NCBI GenBank assembly: GCA_963585895.1
Contig: OY757911.1
Location: 56,584,319-56,648,318 of the forward strand
Reading direction: 5' to 3'
Length of the DNA: 64,000 nucleotides
Source: Sepioteuthis lessoniana
Lineage: Eukaryota; Mollusca; Cephalopoda; Myopsida; Loliginidae
Both the position numbers and the translations under genes were made by a program. This document shows, piece by piece, positions 10,709 through 20,700 of the stretch. The first letter of the stretch is position 1. Every line of letters starts with the position of its first letter. A model generated the notes under the pieces. That model was not told the DNA's origin. It made no database searches and saw only the letters and a list, made by a program, of their open reading frames with translations.

Positions 10709-11645
10709 GTTTTTTAGATGTTTTTATTATTCGTTTAAAACGGTCATAGTGTTGTTTTCCTTCCCATGTTTCCAGGTTATTGTCATTCTGTTATCTATCG
10801 TGTTGTCAGTATTGTTTCCGATGGCTGTAATCAGTCATTGTTCGGTTTTTTCTATGTAGTTTTCGAGTCGTTGTATCGATGCGTCAACATTGTCTTCGAT
10901 GCTGGCAAGTCCTCTTCCTCTCTCTTGTCTTTATACATATTGTCTGTAAACGTCGTCTCTGGGATGTAATGCCTTGTGCATGGTCATTAGTTTTCTAGTT
11001 AATTGGTCCATTTATTTGAGTTCATCTCTGGTCCACTTAAGAAAGGGTCCCGAGTATCTAACGAGGGATACAGCCCAAGCATTTATTCCTTTGATAAGGT
11101 TTCTGCAAGAGAGTTTGTCTCGAGTAGTTTTCTAGTTCTCCTGAGATATTCTTTTTGAATTTTATCTTTCATTTGCACTTGTTTGATGGTGTCAGCCTCC
11201 AAGACACCCAAGTATTTGTAGGTTTCATTTTCTCTGTGCGTTCTAATCTTGTCTTGATTTGGTAGTTCTATTCCGTCAGTCCTATGTCGTTTGCCACAAT
11301 TCATTACCTACATTTTACATTTTTCTATGCCAAATTCCATTCCTATGTTTCGACTGTATATTCTAACTGTGTGTATTAGGGTTTTCAGTTCATTTTTTTA
11401 TTTTTGGAAATAGTTTGATGTCATCCATGTACATTAGGTGATTGATCTGTTCTTGCAATCTACTAAGTTTGTATCCGGCAGTGCACTTTCTAAGTATGTG
11501 GTTAAGGGGCATCAGGACAGTTATGAATAGTAAGTGTGATAGTGCGTCTCAATGGAAAATACCTCTTTAGATCTTTGTTTCAGCCAAACTTTTTCTTCCT
11601 GCTGTCAATTAAACTCTCCAGATTTTCATGGTTTTCTCGATGAAG

Positions 11646-11734
11646 TTTATGACTTCCTGTGATATCTTGTACATTTTGAGACCGTTTATTGTCAATCTTT
11701 ATGACTTCATGTGATATCTTGTACATTTTGAGAC
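11646..11734. repeat. 36-bp direct repeat within LINE 5' end
   Basis: TTTATGACTTCCTGTGATAT... at 11646-11682 recurs with one change at 11698-11734, separated by 15 bp. It lies at the truncated 5' end of the RLE-LINE. Confidence 0.8.
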
Positions 11735-11738
11735 ATTC

Positions 11739-11762
11739 TTTTTCTTCTTCTTCTTCTTCTTC

Positions 11763-11808
<46 letters not shown>
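11739..11808. repeat. (TTC)n(TTA)n microsatellite
   Basis: A TTC run followed by about 15 TTA units. It separates the 5' end of the RLE-LINE from the inverted part of the RTE-LINE and is matched by a second TTA tract at 13456. Confidence 0.96.
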
Positions 11809-11809
<1 letters not shown>

Positions 11810-12564
11810 TCGAAGTAGTCTGTGTCTCCATCTGAGTAGAATTTGCTCCATCTTCCCTTTGGGTATGGAATGAAAGGCCTTTGTAAAGTCGACAAATAAT
11901 ATTGTAGCCTGTAGGTTTCTTGCCTGTACGCCTTCTGGAATTTTACGGATAGTCAATATTTGTGATGTCGTTGATCTATTTCTCCGGAAGCCATTTTGGT
12001 TCTTCCTGATAATCTTGTCAATCTTGGGTTCTATGCGGTTGAGTTGTACGGCATTGTATATTGTGGCTGCTATGGATGTACATGTTATACCTCGGTAGTT
12101 CTTGGCTAATCCGAGGTCGCCCTTTTTAGGGGAAGGGAGGATGCATCCCTTCATTCATTTGTCTTTCAGATTTTGATTATTGACTGCATTACAGTATCGG
12201 AGCGGTATGTTATCTAATTTTCTGGTCTTCCAAATTTCTGGGGGGATTTCATCAAGCCCTGTGGATTTTCTGTTTTTAATTTTTCTAAGTATTGAGTCGA
12301 GTTCTTCTGGCGTAAATGGTCCCAGTTTGATGTCTCATTGCTTTCTAATAATTCTCTTGATTGGTTCATGTGTAACTTTTGGTGGGTTTCCTAGTACATT
12401 CTGGAAATGTTGTTTCCAGTTTTATTTGTTCTTGTTGGTTTGTAGCTTTCATTTTAGTTTTGGTAGTGCTATTATTTCTGCTTACTTCGTTTATCGTTTG
12501 CCATGCTATCCTATATCACCTATGTTCCACTGAGTTTCTTATCTTATCTTTATGATTGTGTATA
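11809..12564 (-). mobile_element. RTE-LINE, inverted 5' segment of a twin-primed copy
   Basis: On the minus strand the frame at 11825-12154 reads KNYRGIT, LNRIEPKIDKIIRKNQNGFR, then FVDFTKAFHSIPKGKMEQIL. These are RT motifs including the motif A Asp in DFTKAFHS. Further 5', RIAWQTINEVS lies near 12490-12520. At the left edge the segment ends with DGDTDYFEI, after an internal deletion of about 95 bp relative to the copy at 58500-58620. The continuation of the same element lies in opposite orientation at 12565-13455. Confidence 0.8.
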
Positions 12565-13454
12565 TCTGCAAGAAGAAACCTTAGCCCCATATCTCTTTAA
12601 CATCAGTCTAGACTACGTGCTTAGAATATTGATCGATAAATCAAAGAAAACGGTTTCGAGCTGACAAAGAAAAGAAGCAGACGGTACCCCACAAAAACAA
12701 TTATCGACGCCGACTACACCGATGACATAGCGATTCTGCAAATACACCCGCCCAAGCCGAAACCTTACTACATAGTCTGGAACGAGCTGCCGCAGGCATT
12801 GGCCTTGATGTCAATGCACACAAAACGGAATATATGTGCTATAATCAAACAGGGGATATTTCCACCCTAAATGGAAGCTCACTGAAACTGGTAGACAAGT
12901 TCACCTACCTAGCAAGCCATGTTTCACTGATCGAGACAGAAATCGACTCGCGACAAACAAAGGCATGGACAGCTATCAATAGGTTATCGGTCATATGGAA
13001 GTCAGACCTGACCGATAAAATGAAACGTATTTTCTTCTAAGTAGCGATCGTGTCGATACTGCAATATGGATACACTACTTGGATGCTTACTAAGACTGCT
13101 GGAGAAAAAGTTTGACGGTAACTACAAAAGAATGCTGCGAGCAATATTGAACAGGTCCCGGACGCAACAACCCGAAAAGCAGCAGCTATACAGCCACCTA
13201 TCACCATCACGAAAACTATCCAAATTAGACGAACCAGACATGCAGGACACTGCTGGAGAAGTAGAGACGAGCTCACACGTGATGTACTCCTGTGGACCCC
13301 TGCACATGACTGAGCGAAAACAGGACGACCAGCTAGAACCTACAGACAGCAGCTCTGTGAGGATACGGGGTGTAGTCCTGCAGACCTGCCGGAAGCAATG
13401 AATAATTGAGAGAGGTGGCCAGAAAGGGTCAGTGATATCGGTGCCGATGGCACG

Positions 13455-13455
<1 letters not shown>
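12565..13455 (+). mobile_element. RTE-LINE, direct 3' segment of the same copy
   Basis: The plus strand opens with QEETLAPYLF, only about 15 bp past where the inverted segment ends in element coordinates. Then come DADYTDDIAIL (about 12706-12738, the YxDD catalytic motif with Ala to Thr), the frame 12834-13040 (MCYNQTGDISTLNGSSLKLV) and degenerate C-terminal blocks to about 13430. The end is GGCACGG followed by (TTA)n instead of the usual (ATG)n. Frameshifted and dead. Confidence 0.8.

Positions 13456-13497
<42 letters not shown>
13456..13497. repeat. (TTA)n microsatellite
   Basis: About 14 TTA units directly after the RTE-LINE 3' end. Confidence 0.97.
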
Positions 13498-13500
<3 letters not shown>

Positions 13501-13683
13501 ATTTGCCCATGTGCGTACATGTTAATTAAGTCCTCATTTTCAGAATTAAAAAAATATAATATTCAGCATTGATCATAAACCGTGTGAGTAAAAGAGTCTT
13601 ACGCACGTTCTTTACCCATTGAATACGCATGAAAACACATAAATTTACATACACTTATGTATTCTCATAAACACACATAATTA

Positions 13684-13685
<2 letters not shown>
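13498..13685. other. Unassigned AT-rich DNA
   Basis: Nothing recognised. Confidence 0.5.

Positions 13686-13746
<61 letters not shown>
13686..13746. repeat. (TG)n microsatellite
   Basis: About 30 perfect TG units. Confidence 0.98.
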
Positions 13747-13747
<1 letters not shown>

Positions 13748-15172
13748 CATACTAATTTCATAAAACATCTTTAGCGACAAAAAAAACCTACATCAGGCGA
13801 CGACCCGGTGTTCATACATGGTTTCAGAGCTGTAAAATCCTTATATACCCAGGCGCTTCAACAATATCTTAAAATGCCTCGGTGATTTATTGCTTTTACC
13901 TCACAATGTAAGATGGATCAGATTCAGGAAGATGTGGTTTCTTCTCGATCTTTAAGATTCTCTTCACCTATTCTCATTTCTACTGACCAAGTATATGTCT
14001 GATTGATTTTAACGGCATGTTAACCTATTTAGGGTTATTTTATGCCAACAGGTTTGGCAATCGAGTTGATTGCATGTTCATATTTACATTATTTGTGTAG
14101 TTATTACTTAAATATTTGTTTTTTCACTCGGTCTTTTTGAATACGAATAATTTTTCAGCAGATCTATTTCCACCCGAAGATGGAGAAACTGAGTTTTGTC
14201 AGGTAAGTGACAACTCAACTGGCTTTAAATCATCCGACTGCTTTAGGAATTTTATTGTCCATCCCGTCATTTCTTCTGCTTTACTCATATATGTTTGTAC
14301 TTTTTTCCAGCAAAAGTTGAAGAGGCCAGTCAATGTTTTTTTTAATGTAATCGATTATTTAATGACGTATTGTCTTTATAATATCACATTATTCGATCGG
14401 TTGGTTGGTTGGTAGAATTACATAAAATGAATAAGGGAGATGTTGATTTCAATATATCGCGAAACTTTATATATACGTGTCTATGTATACGTATGCATAT
14501 GTTAGACTACAGTGATCTATTGAACCGACCAAGTATAGAGATGAGTACAATATTGGAACCAATAAACAAAAACCCTTGATAAAAATGGTATATGAGTAAA
14601 GGTAAAAAAAATGTACAGTATCGTAGTGAGTTGTATACCATGGGTTGATGAAGACATAAGGTTTATCACTCCGAAAAATACATTTAGATTTTTCTGGCTG
14701 GATGCAAGGAGCAACGAATATAGGCATTTGGTTGAAGAGTGCTTCTAAATGAAATCACTTGGAGATTGCAGGTTCAATCCTAAGTACAGGTAAATAAGGA
14801 ATAATTACATCAGTTGAAACTTGTAATCCATTATGGTTAACGGAATTAGAACAATCAACCCCAGTGGATTAAAGGGTTCCATTTGAAGTTGTCTGCAGGT
14901 TCCCGAATTCAACATGGAACTTCTGAAAAAAAAACTGAAGGATTCATTGGCTGAAACGTTGTGAATATAAGAATGAACATGAAGTAAGAATTCCGAATAC
15001 TAAAAGTGATAAAATTGCGCATATATGATTGTTATATTCGTAAAGAAAGAGAGCTCAATATTAATGATAAAACACAAGTGCGAATAGCGTAGACATAGAC
15101 TGAACGATGCTAGGTGAAACATTTTACTGCGTACGTGATCATCAGATCAACATGTGTTTAAAATAGAATACG
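13747..15172. other. Unassigned DNA
   Basis: No gene seen. The 99-residue frame at 14116-14415 shows no motif, and 14762-14790 holds a B-box-like GGTTCAATCC but no matching head or tail. Treated as unassigned. Confidence 0.4.
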
Positions 15173-15310
15173 TCATTGTTGAGGGATATGGAGATATGGT
15201 ATTTGTTCACATTGAATTGTACATTCGGCTATTTTCTTCTGGAAACCAGTATTACTGTCATTAATTTTCTGCCAATACAAAGGGGCACTGAGAGTGAAGG
15301 ATATCAAATT
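15173..15310 (-). repeat. Unclassified repeat R, copy 1
   Basis: Read on the minus strand, this stretch (CACTCTCAGTG...GGCAGAAAATTAATGACAGTAAT...GAATGTACAATTCAATGTG AACAAATACCATATCTCC...CAACAATGAC) aligns in order with 34735-34870 on the plus strand. The two copies are diverged. No coding capacity or tRNA box was found. Confidence 0.5.
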
Positions 15311-15331
15311 ATATATATATATATATATATA
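15311..15331. repeat. (AT)n microsatellite
   Basis: About 10 AT units, just after repeat R. Confidence 0.95.
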
Positions 15332-15365
15332 CTCTCCTCGGCACAAGCAAAATTTCACAGAAGGC

Positions 15366-15614
15366 CAATCTCGAGCGGAGTTTGACAAGGTTAAATTCAG
15401 AGTTTTCTTTTCCCTAAACGCATTGCTATATCAAGGTTGAAGAGGCCAGTCTCCATTATTATGAGCACATAACGGGAGGGAGAATAATTGGATTGATACC
15501 TTTCCCAAGCGTTTAAGCGGAGCGTAAAATGCAAACAATCTCATCTAGGATTTGAATTCGAATCACCGAGGTCCACTTCTTACGATGATATCTATTAAAT
15601 TACAAACTCCTCCA
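15366..15614 (-). mobile_element. SINE-A copy, diverged
   Basis: Minus-strand blocks GGAGGAGTTTGTAATTTAAT (head), GAATTCAAATCC (B-box-like), GGTATCAATCCAATTATTCTC, CTCCCGTTATGTGC and a terminal CCGCTCGAGATT. The order is as in 45410-45702. No clear target duplication. Confidence 0.75.
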
Positions 15615-15636
15615 TTTTATGAAAGGCTAACATTTA

Positions 15637-15639
<3 letters not shown>

Positions 15640-15688
<49 letters not shown>
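15640..15688. repeat. (TA)n microsatellite, left of SINE-B
   Basis: About 24 TA units abutting the 3' end of the minus-strand SINE-B. Confidence 0.97.
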
Positions 15689-15690
<2 letters not shown>

Positions 15691-15950
15691 GTAAGGTTAG
15701 CGACCATAGTCGAGGGTGACCCGAAGGCTCCCTTTTCGATAGCTACTACACCAAGGTGTAGGGGAGGGCGCTACTCCATTCCCTGGATTGCTCCACTTTA
15801 CCCTTGAACCGTACCTTATAATGCTGAGTGTTAAGCAAGGTGGTATCAAGTTCCATTTTTAAAGTCTTTGGTATGACTCGACCTGGGATTGAACCCAGGT
15901 CTCCCGGGCCATTGGCGAACACTCTAACCGCTGGGCCAATGTCCCGGTTA

Positions 15951-15951
<1 letters not shown>
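15689..15951 (-). mobile_element. SINE-B inserted in (TA)n
   Basis: A well preserved minus-strand copy. The tRNA-like head is CCGGGACATTGGCCCAGCGG with TTAGAGTGTTCGCC, the B box is GGTTCAATCCC (about 15886-15896), then AAAGACTTTAAAAATGGAAC, the TAGTAGCTATCGAAAAGGGA block and a GTCGCTAACCTTACTAC end. It has (TA)n on its left and (AT)n on its right, so it sits inside a formerly continuous TA tract. Confidence 0.88.

Positions 15952-15952
<1 letters not shown>

Positions 15953-15992
<40 letters not shown>
15953..15992. repeat. (AT)n microsatellite, right of SINE-B
   Basis: About 19 AT units abutting the SINE-B head. Confidence 0.97.
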
Positions 15993-15994
<2 letters not shown>

Positions 15995-16960
15995 CGTTTT
16001 CCTTTAAAAATATCATAAAAGGTTGAAACATTTCGCTGCTGTACTTTCTTTAAAAGCAAATGATTGTTACTATATACGTTCATGATTAAAATTTACTTAA
16101 CAATCTATCAATTGTGATGTTCCATATCAATCTGTGTTTCATTTAATGCCAAAGCAATCCTCGTAGGCCGTTGTAGTACAATTTAAACCAAAGCTGTGAG
16201 ATAACACTCTTTGACAAAAGCATTAGTCCAAAAATGATCGTAATAGCAGAACTGGAGTTCGAATATATTATAAATAGATGACCTGGTATTTGAACCATGA
16301 AAAACTGTCTTAATAAACATCTCTAGATTTCCTTCTTAAGTGTTTTAAGATTAGAAAATACGGCAACCATTTGACAAACGTTATAATGAAACTGAAACCA
16401 TTGCGGTCTGGTATTTAGATATATAAAATAATGCATCTGGTTACGTCAGAATGGTGTGTAGTTATGTCTTTTTATGTAAATCTCCCTTTAAATGCGTGAA
16501 TCATTTCTAAGGGCACTTACGTAGTTTTTAGAAAGAATTAATTGTCTTTATTTAATAATGTGTTTGTTTATATATTTGTTATCCACAGCGTGTCAGCTGT
16601 CTATCATCCGGATTTACTCTGGTAGAAGATGTGTTTTGAAATTTAAGTTTTTTTCATACAAAACAAAATTATAATTTACGTCGGCGACTCAATAAGATTT
16701 TCTCTCCCATATCACATCATTCCCTCATGAGCTCGTAGTATTTCTCACGTCTTTTCTAAGAATCCCTGATTGAGAGTGTTTGCTACTTATTCTGATTGTC
16801 ATTAGCAAGGAATTCAGGGATAGATTTAATATTTGGCTGAGTGGAAAGTTTTGGATTATTTAGTTAAAATGAGTCACAATTATTCAAGTCCGGATACTTT
16901 TGACTTATCCTCCAGCTTCTTAAAACACATGCAAAATATATTGAACCATTTAATTACTGT
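15993..16960. other. Unassigned AT-rich DNA
   Basis: No gene seen. 16160-16330 holds GGAGTTCGAATA and ATGACCTGG fragments that could be a very old SINE. Confidence 0.4.
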
Positions 16961-17319
16961 ACAGGCCCATTCGGCTGGTACTACATAATACAGTGACACT
17001 TCTCTCTAGGTGGGTAAGACTCCCTCAACGAGTATCCTGCATAGGAAACTAAACAATCTGATGGTGAGGCTTCCGTAACACCGGAGCATTGGGAAATACG
17101 GAATACCCTTCCACTGCTAACACTCCAACCTGACTTTGAGTGGGAGCACCTGATAGGTCTTATCAATGAGTCAAATAGAACTGTTTGAGATTCAATCTGA
17201 ATGGTTTGAAATAGAACTGTTTGTTCCTTTATATGTGTGTAAACAAATGACTGATTTTTAAATGAGTTGTTTGTGAAACATAGCAATATTTGGAACCGTT
17301 TAACTTTGTTGACATCCAA

Positions 17320-17446
17320 GGCGCCTTTAGTGGTGTAATGATTAGCAAACTCGACTAGCAAACCTACACGAATGAGTTCGAGTCTCATTGGATGCCCCTT
17401 TCATATGACCTTGTGCCACATCTAAACAAAAAGTTTAGCAAATTAC
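17320..17446 (+). mobile_element. SINE-E with 18-bp target duplication
   Basis: A 127-bp tRNA-derived SINE. The head is GGCGCCTTTAGTGGTGTAAT with GATTAGCAAACTCGAC, the B box is GAGTTCGAGTCTC (17373-17385), followed by TTGTGCCACATC and ending AAATTAC. It is flanked by AACTTTGTTGACATCCAA (17302-17319) and AACTTTCTTGACATCCAA (17447-17464), an 18-bp duplication with one mismatch, so both ends are exact. Confidence 0.92.
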
Positions 17447-17650
17447 AACTTTCTTGACATCCAAAACTGAATTGCTTGAAATAGAACGGTTTGGTCATTT
17501 TACGGTGTGCAAACAGGTGAGTAACATTTAATTGAATTGTTAATGATAAATTGCAATACATGAAAATATTTAACTGTATGCAAACAAATGATTAATAGTG
17601 TATAGAATTGTTTCGTATTATTTAGAAATAAGTGAGAACATTTCATTATC

Positions 17651-18168
17651 ATTCATCATCATCATCATGTCGTGCCGCCAGCACGGATATCCCTGACCAT
17701 CTCTCGCCACTTCTCCCTATCATTCATCGCCTTCGGCAGGTCTTCTGGGTTACATCCCGTGTCCTCACATAGCTGCTGTATGTTAGTTCGGGCTGGTCGT
17801 CTTGCTTTTGCTTGGCCATATGTGGGGGTCCATAGGAGTACGTCACTTACGAGCTCGTCCTTGCTTCTCCAGCAGTTCGGGCTGGTCGTCCTGCTTTTGC
17901 TTGGCCATATGTGGAAGTCCATAGGAGTACGTCACTTACGAGCTCGTCCTTGCTTTTCCAGTAGTGTCCGGCGTGTCTGGCTCGTCTAACCTGTATAGTT
18001 TTCGTGACGGGAGGCAGGTGGCCGTACAGTTGGCATTTCGTTGGGTGTTGTTGCCAGGACTTGTTCAATATTGCTCTCAACATTCTTGTGTAGTTGCCGT
18101 CAAGTTTCTTCTCTAGCCGTTTAGTCAGCGTCCATGTAGTGCATCCATATAGCAGTAGAGACCATTTA
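17651..18168 (-). mobile_element. RTE-LINE 3' fragment with internal 89-bp duplication
   Basis: The minus-strand 3' end is RAGGTT-coding sequence followed by (ATG)n (CAT repeats at 17646-17668). Frames give LYGCTTWTLTKRLEKKLDGN (about 18080-18150), ILNKSWQQHP, RRARHAGHYWKSKDELVSDV and SPPLKA-like C-terminal blocks NPEDLPKAMNDREKW (about 17700-17755). An 89-bp unit occurs twice in tandem (17785-17873 and 17874-17962). As 89 is not a multiple of 3, it breaks the frame. It lies within family C, with GAACATTT/GACCATTT possibly a short duplication. Confidence 0.85.
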
Positions 18169-18539
18169 AATGTGTACAAATAATGAGTTCAGGGTCATTT
18201 AAAATGTTATCTACAAAATGTATTTCGAAATAATATATCTAATATATTTGAATAAAAAAAGATTTAACATTAAATAACATAAAATGGTTGATATCCAATA
18301 AAACCAAACGAAACCAAATCAAATCATATGTATTTGATAGAAATACGTATAAAAACTATTTGGCATTAAATAACCTAGAATTTTTGATATGGCATAAAAT
18401 AAAACTAAACCAAAACATATTTATCTAATATAGATCTATAAAAAGGATTGGGCATTACATAATCTAAAATAGTTTATATGCCATAAAACCAAATCAAACT
18501 AATTACTGTACTATGAGAAACTGCATCTTCACATATCCG

Positions 18540-18542
<3 letters not shown>

Positions 18543-18574
<32 letters not shown>
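18543..18574. repeat. (AT)n microsatellite
   Basis: About 16 AT units downstream of the family C tails. Confidence 0.97.
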
Positions 18575-18576
<2 letters not shown>

Positions 18577-19287
18577 CTTACTTCCGAAGCGATTAAGCCC
18601 AATTTGCACTCGTAAAGCATGAGCTCCAGTTTTATATAATATTGTACGTTCACCTGTACATCTTTCAAAAGACAGACAGGGTGAAAATGCACAATGTATC
18701 AGCGCACTAACTACCTAGATACCTTGCTACCACAGAGAGTAACTCCCACGGCTTAAACTGCTTTAATCATAGTATTTGCCTGCAGCAAACTAGCATGGTC
18801 TAAAATATTGCAAAAAATTTTACTCACATGAGTGTATTTTAATTTTTTATTTTGTCTGATAAATAAATGCACTAAACTGATAATACTTTTAAATTTGAAT
18901 CAGTCGTCCAAATGATAACATTACTTTCAAGGTTTCTTAAAATCAAAACACCTCGCCCATATTATCCCAAATAGAAATTAAGTTATATATACATTGTCAT
19001 TCACAGACAGACTGTTTCGTTGTATACAACTCTTCAGTGTGACTAAATATGTAGGACGCTGGAATCGAAAACCACCCAACTTTACGTTAGAATTAGTCTT
19101 GTATCGTTCAGCCAACAACGTCAGCTCGGGAATTATAAGGTATTAAGTAGTAGCTTTCATTTTGTTTACATTTATAACTTACCGGATACCAGAGTGCTCA
19201 ATTCGTTCGAACAGCTTTGCATTATGGAAGCGGAAGCCGTAAATTCCTTCGCTAATGTGCTCAACCCCCATGGGAGAGCGTATGTAA

Positions 19288-19289
<2 letters not shown>
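18575..19289. other. Unassigned DNA
   Basis: No gene or known repeat seen. Confidence 0.45.
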
Positions 19290-19325
<36 letters not shown>

Positions 19326-19347
19326 GTGTGTGTGTGTGTGTGTGTGT
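19290..19347. repeat. (TA)n(TG)n microsatellite
   Basis: About 17 TA units pass through ACG into about 11 TG units. Confidence 0.97.
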
Positions 19348-19499
19348 AAACAAACGAAAGCCACGACATAATGCCAAATAATTCTCGAGCTGACGAGGTT
19401 CGCTCACTGGCTAAGACTAACGTAAATTTGGGCGGGTGTTTGATCCCTGTAGTTGAGTATATTGAATTGTGTATAATTAGGTGGCGTTTATTATTGTAG

Positions 19500-19640
19500 A
19501 ATTTTTTTTTAAAGACGATGGAACAATGTTTGTTTAATATTTTTAATTCTATTTTTTAAGACTATTTATTATTTTTCTAGTGTCGGGATCTAGATCAAAA
19601 AGGTACAGTCTCATAACTTCTGGCCAAGCACTTTCGACCA
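19500..19640 (+). repeat. Single arm of the fold-back repeat
   Basis: AAAGACGATGGAACA, TTTAATTCTATTTTTTAAGA, TTTTTCTAGTGTCGGGATCT and TCATAACTTCTGGCCAAGC recur in the same order as the left arm of the inverted repeat at 46788-46904. No inverted partner is present here. Confidence 0.55.
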
Positions 19641-19849
19641 TACTTTGGTCGACATCAGGGGGTAATGTAGTTTTGAGTAGAATGTTGAGTTTTTACCGTG
19701 TTGAATATTTATAGTATTTTGTTTAGAAGTTGTCGTTTAGAACATTATCAGTGCTATTTTTTAAGATAACAAGGACTGTTGGAAAGGTAAAATTGAAAAA
19801 AAATTGAAAAAACAGCGTTCAATCCTCTTTAACAAAACTTGATTCAATA

Positions 19850-19851
<2 letters not shown>

Positions 19852-19887
<36 letters not shown>
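19852..19887. repeat. (TA)n microsatellite
   Basis: About 18 TA units, upstream of the PLE remnant. Confidence 0.97.
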
Positions 19888-19888
<1 letters not shown>

Positions 19889-20129
19889 TAATCTAATATC
19901 TACCAGCATTCACGGTACCAGAAAAAAAGAAAAGAACCTGCCAGGAACAAGAGATAAGAATATCTCGAATCACAGCCCAGGGGAAAAAATAAAAAAATTA
20001 AAAATATTATAGGACAAAAAGAAAGAAAAGGCCAACCCCGTCACACCCCTTTTAAAAAATCAAGAGATATGCAGTCAGTTGGTCAAAAGAAAACTAAAAC
20101 CTTCTGGATAAAAAAAAGGGGAAGGTGGA

Positions 20130-20667
20130 AATTTTGACTCATCAATAGGGGTATATGATGGGGCCGAAATTTGTGAACTCGTGGGGTATGTATTATTGTA
20201 TAGCATTAATAAGATTATGGACCCGAGTTGCCACGGGCTTTATCATATGATCGTTTGATTATCGTGGATAAAAGCACACCGAAAAAATGTGATGATATTA
20301 GAAAAAGATTGCATAGGCTGTTTGATGAGTTTGGATTTAGGTTAGATATAGAGACTATCGTGATGTTACTTTAAACTTATATAGTGGAACTGTATCTCCG
20401 TTTAGAAAAAGGAACCAGGATCTGCGTTATGTGGACAGGAGATCTAACTACCCAACACAGGTATTTAAACAGGTACCTCAGGGAATAGAGCATAGGATAT
20501 CAAATAACTCCTCCAACAAGGAAATCTTTGAACGAAGCAAGCAGGAATATGAGGAGGCTTTGAAGAATGACGGATATAGGATCAAATTAGAATATCGGGA
20601 TAGGGAGGAAAGTAATACGCAAAAAAGGAGAACTAGGAAAATTTTATGGTTTAATCCCCCCCTATAA
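20130..20667 (+). pseudogene. Penelope-like element, reverse transcriptase C-terminal part
   Basis: Translated in several frames it reads GIYDGAEICELVGYVLLYSI (about 20149-20208), a GLYHM remnant at the YRDD catalytic site (about 20238), CDDIRKRLHRLFDEFGFRLD (about 20290-20350), then the frame 20431-20667 with DRRSNYPTQVFKQVPQGIEH and RKILWFNPPL. This order matches the end of the RT and the linker in Penelope-like elements, whose RT is related to telomerase. Several frame shifts are present and the catalytic Asp pair is not readable. In active PLEs the protein reverse transcribes the element RNA. Confidence 0.75.
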
Positions 20668-20700
20668 CATGTAGGTAGACAATAACTTAGGGAAATAATT

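Larger units (their letters stand above)
9618..11735 (-). mobile_element. RLE-LINE (R4/Dong-like), longest copy, 5' truncated
   Basis: The 3' end on the minus strand is GCTTACGCTGATGTGG then CTCTATTGAGTG and TAA repeats at 9618-9632. Going 5', the coding blocks are VGGRVETIQTTAFLKTVRIL (about 9750-9810), LWNMKVSIVPIAIGAFGTV (about 9810-9885), the EYLRRTRKLL block (about 11100-11160), KYLGVLEADTIKQVQMK, and the reverse transcriptase motif LMYMDDIKL (minus, 11414-11440), whose two Asp are catalytic residues. It then reaches a 36-bp direct repeat and stops at (TTC)n(TTA)n. A SINE-A interrupts it at 10427-10708. Stops and shifts make it a pseudo-element. The RT N-terminus and any 5' ORF are absent. 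Confidence 0.8.
16965..18500 (+). mobile_element. Family C composite element with two nested insertions
   Basis: The head at 16965-17160 includes AACAATCTGATGGTGAGGCT and GGAGCATTGGGAAATAC. It is followed by AACTG(T/A)TTGA-type units from 17170, interrupted by SINE-E (17320-17446) and by an RTE-LINE (17651-18168). The remainder at 18169-18500 carries three tandem tails of the form GGCATTAAATAACCT...TTGATATGGCATAAAA, near 18260, 18361 and 18451. No coding capacity. The mechanism of spread is unknown; the tail is shared with SINE-D. Confidence 0.65.

Noticed and set aside
14762..14790. Additional SINE with B box GGTTCAATCC
   Set aside because: No A box, body or tail of any family could be aligned.
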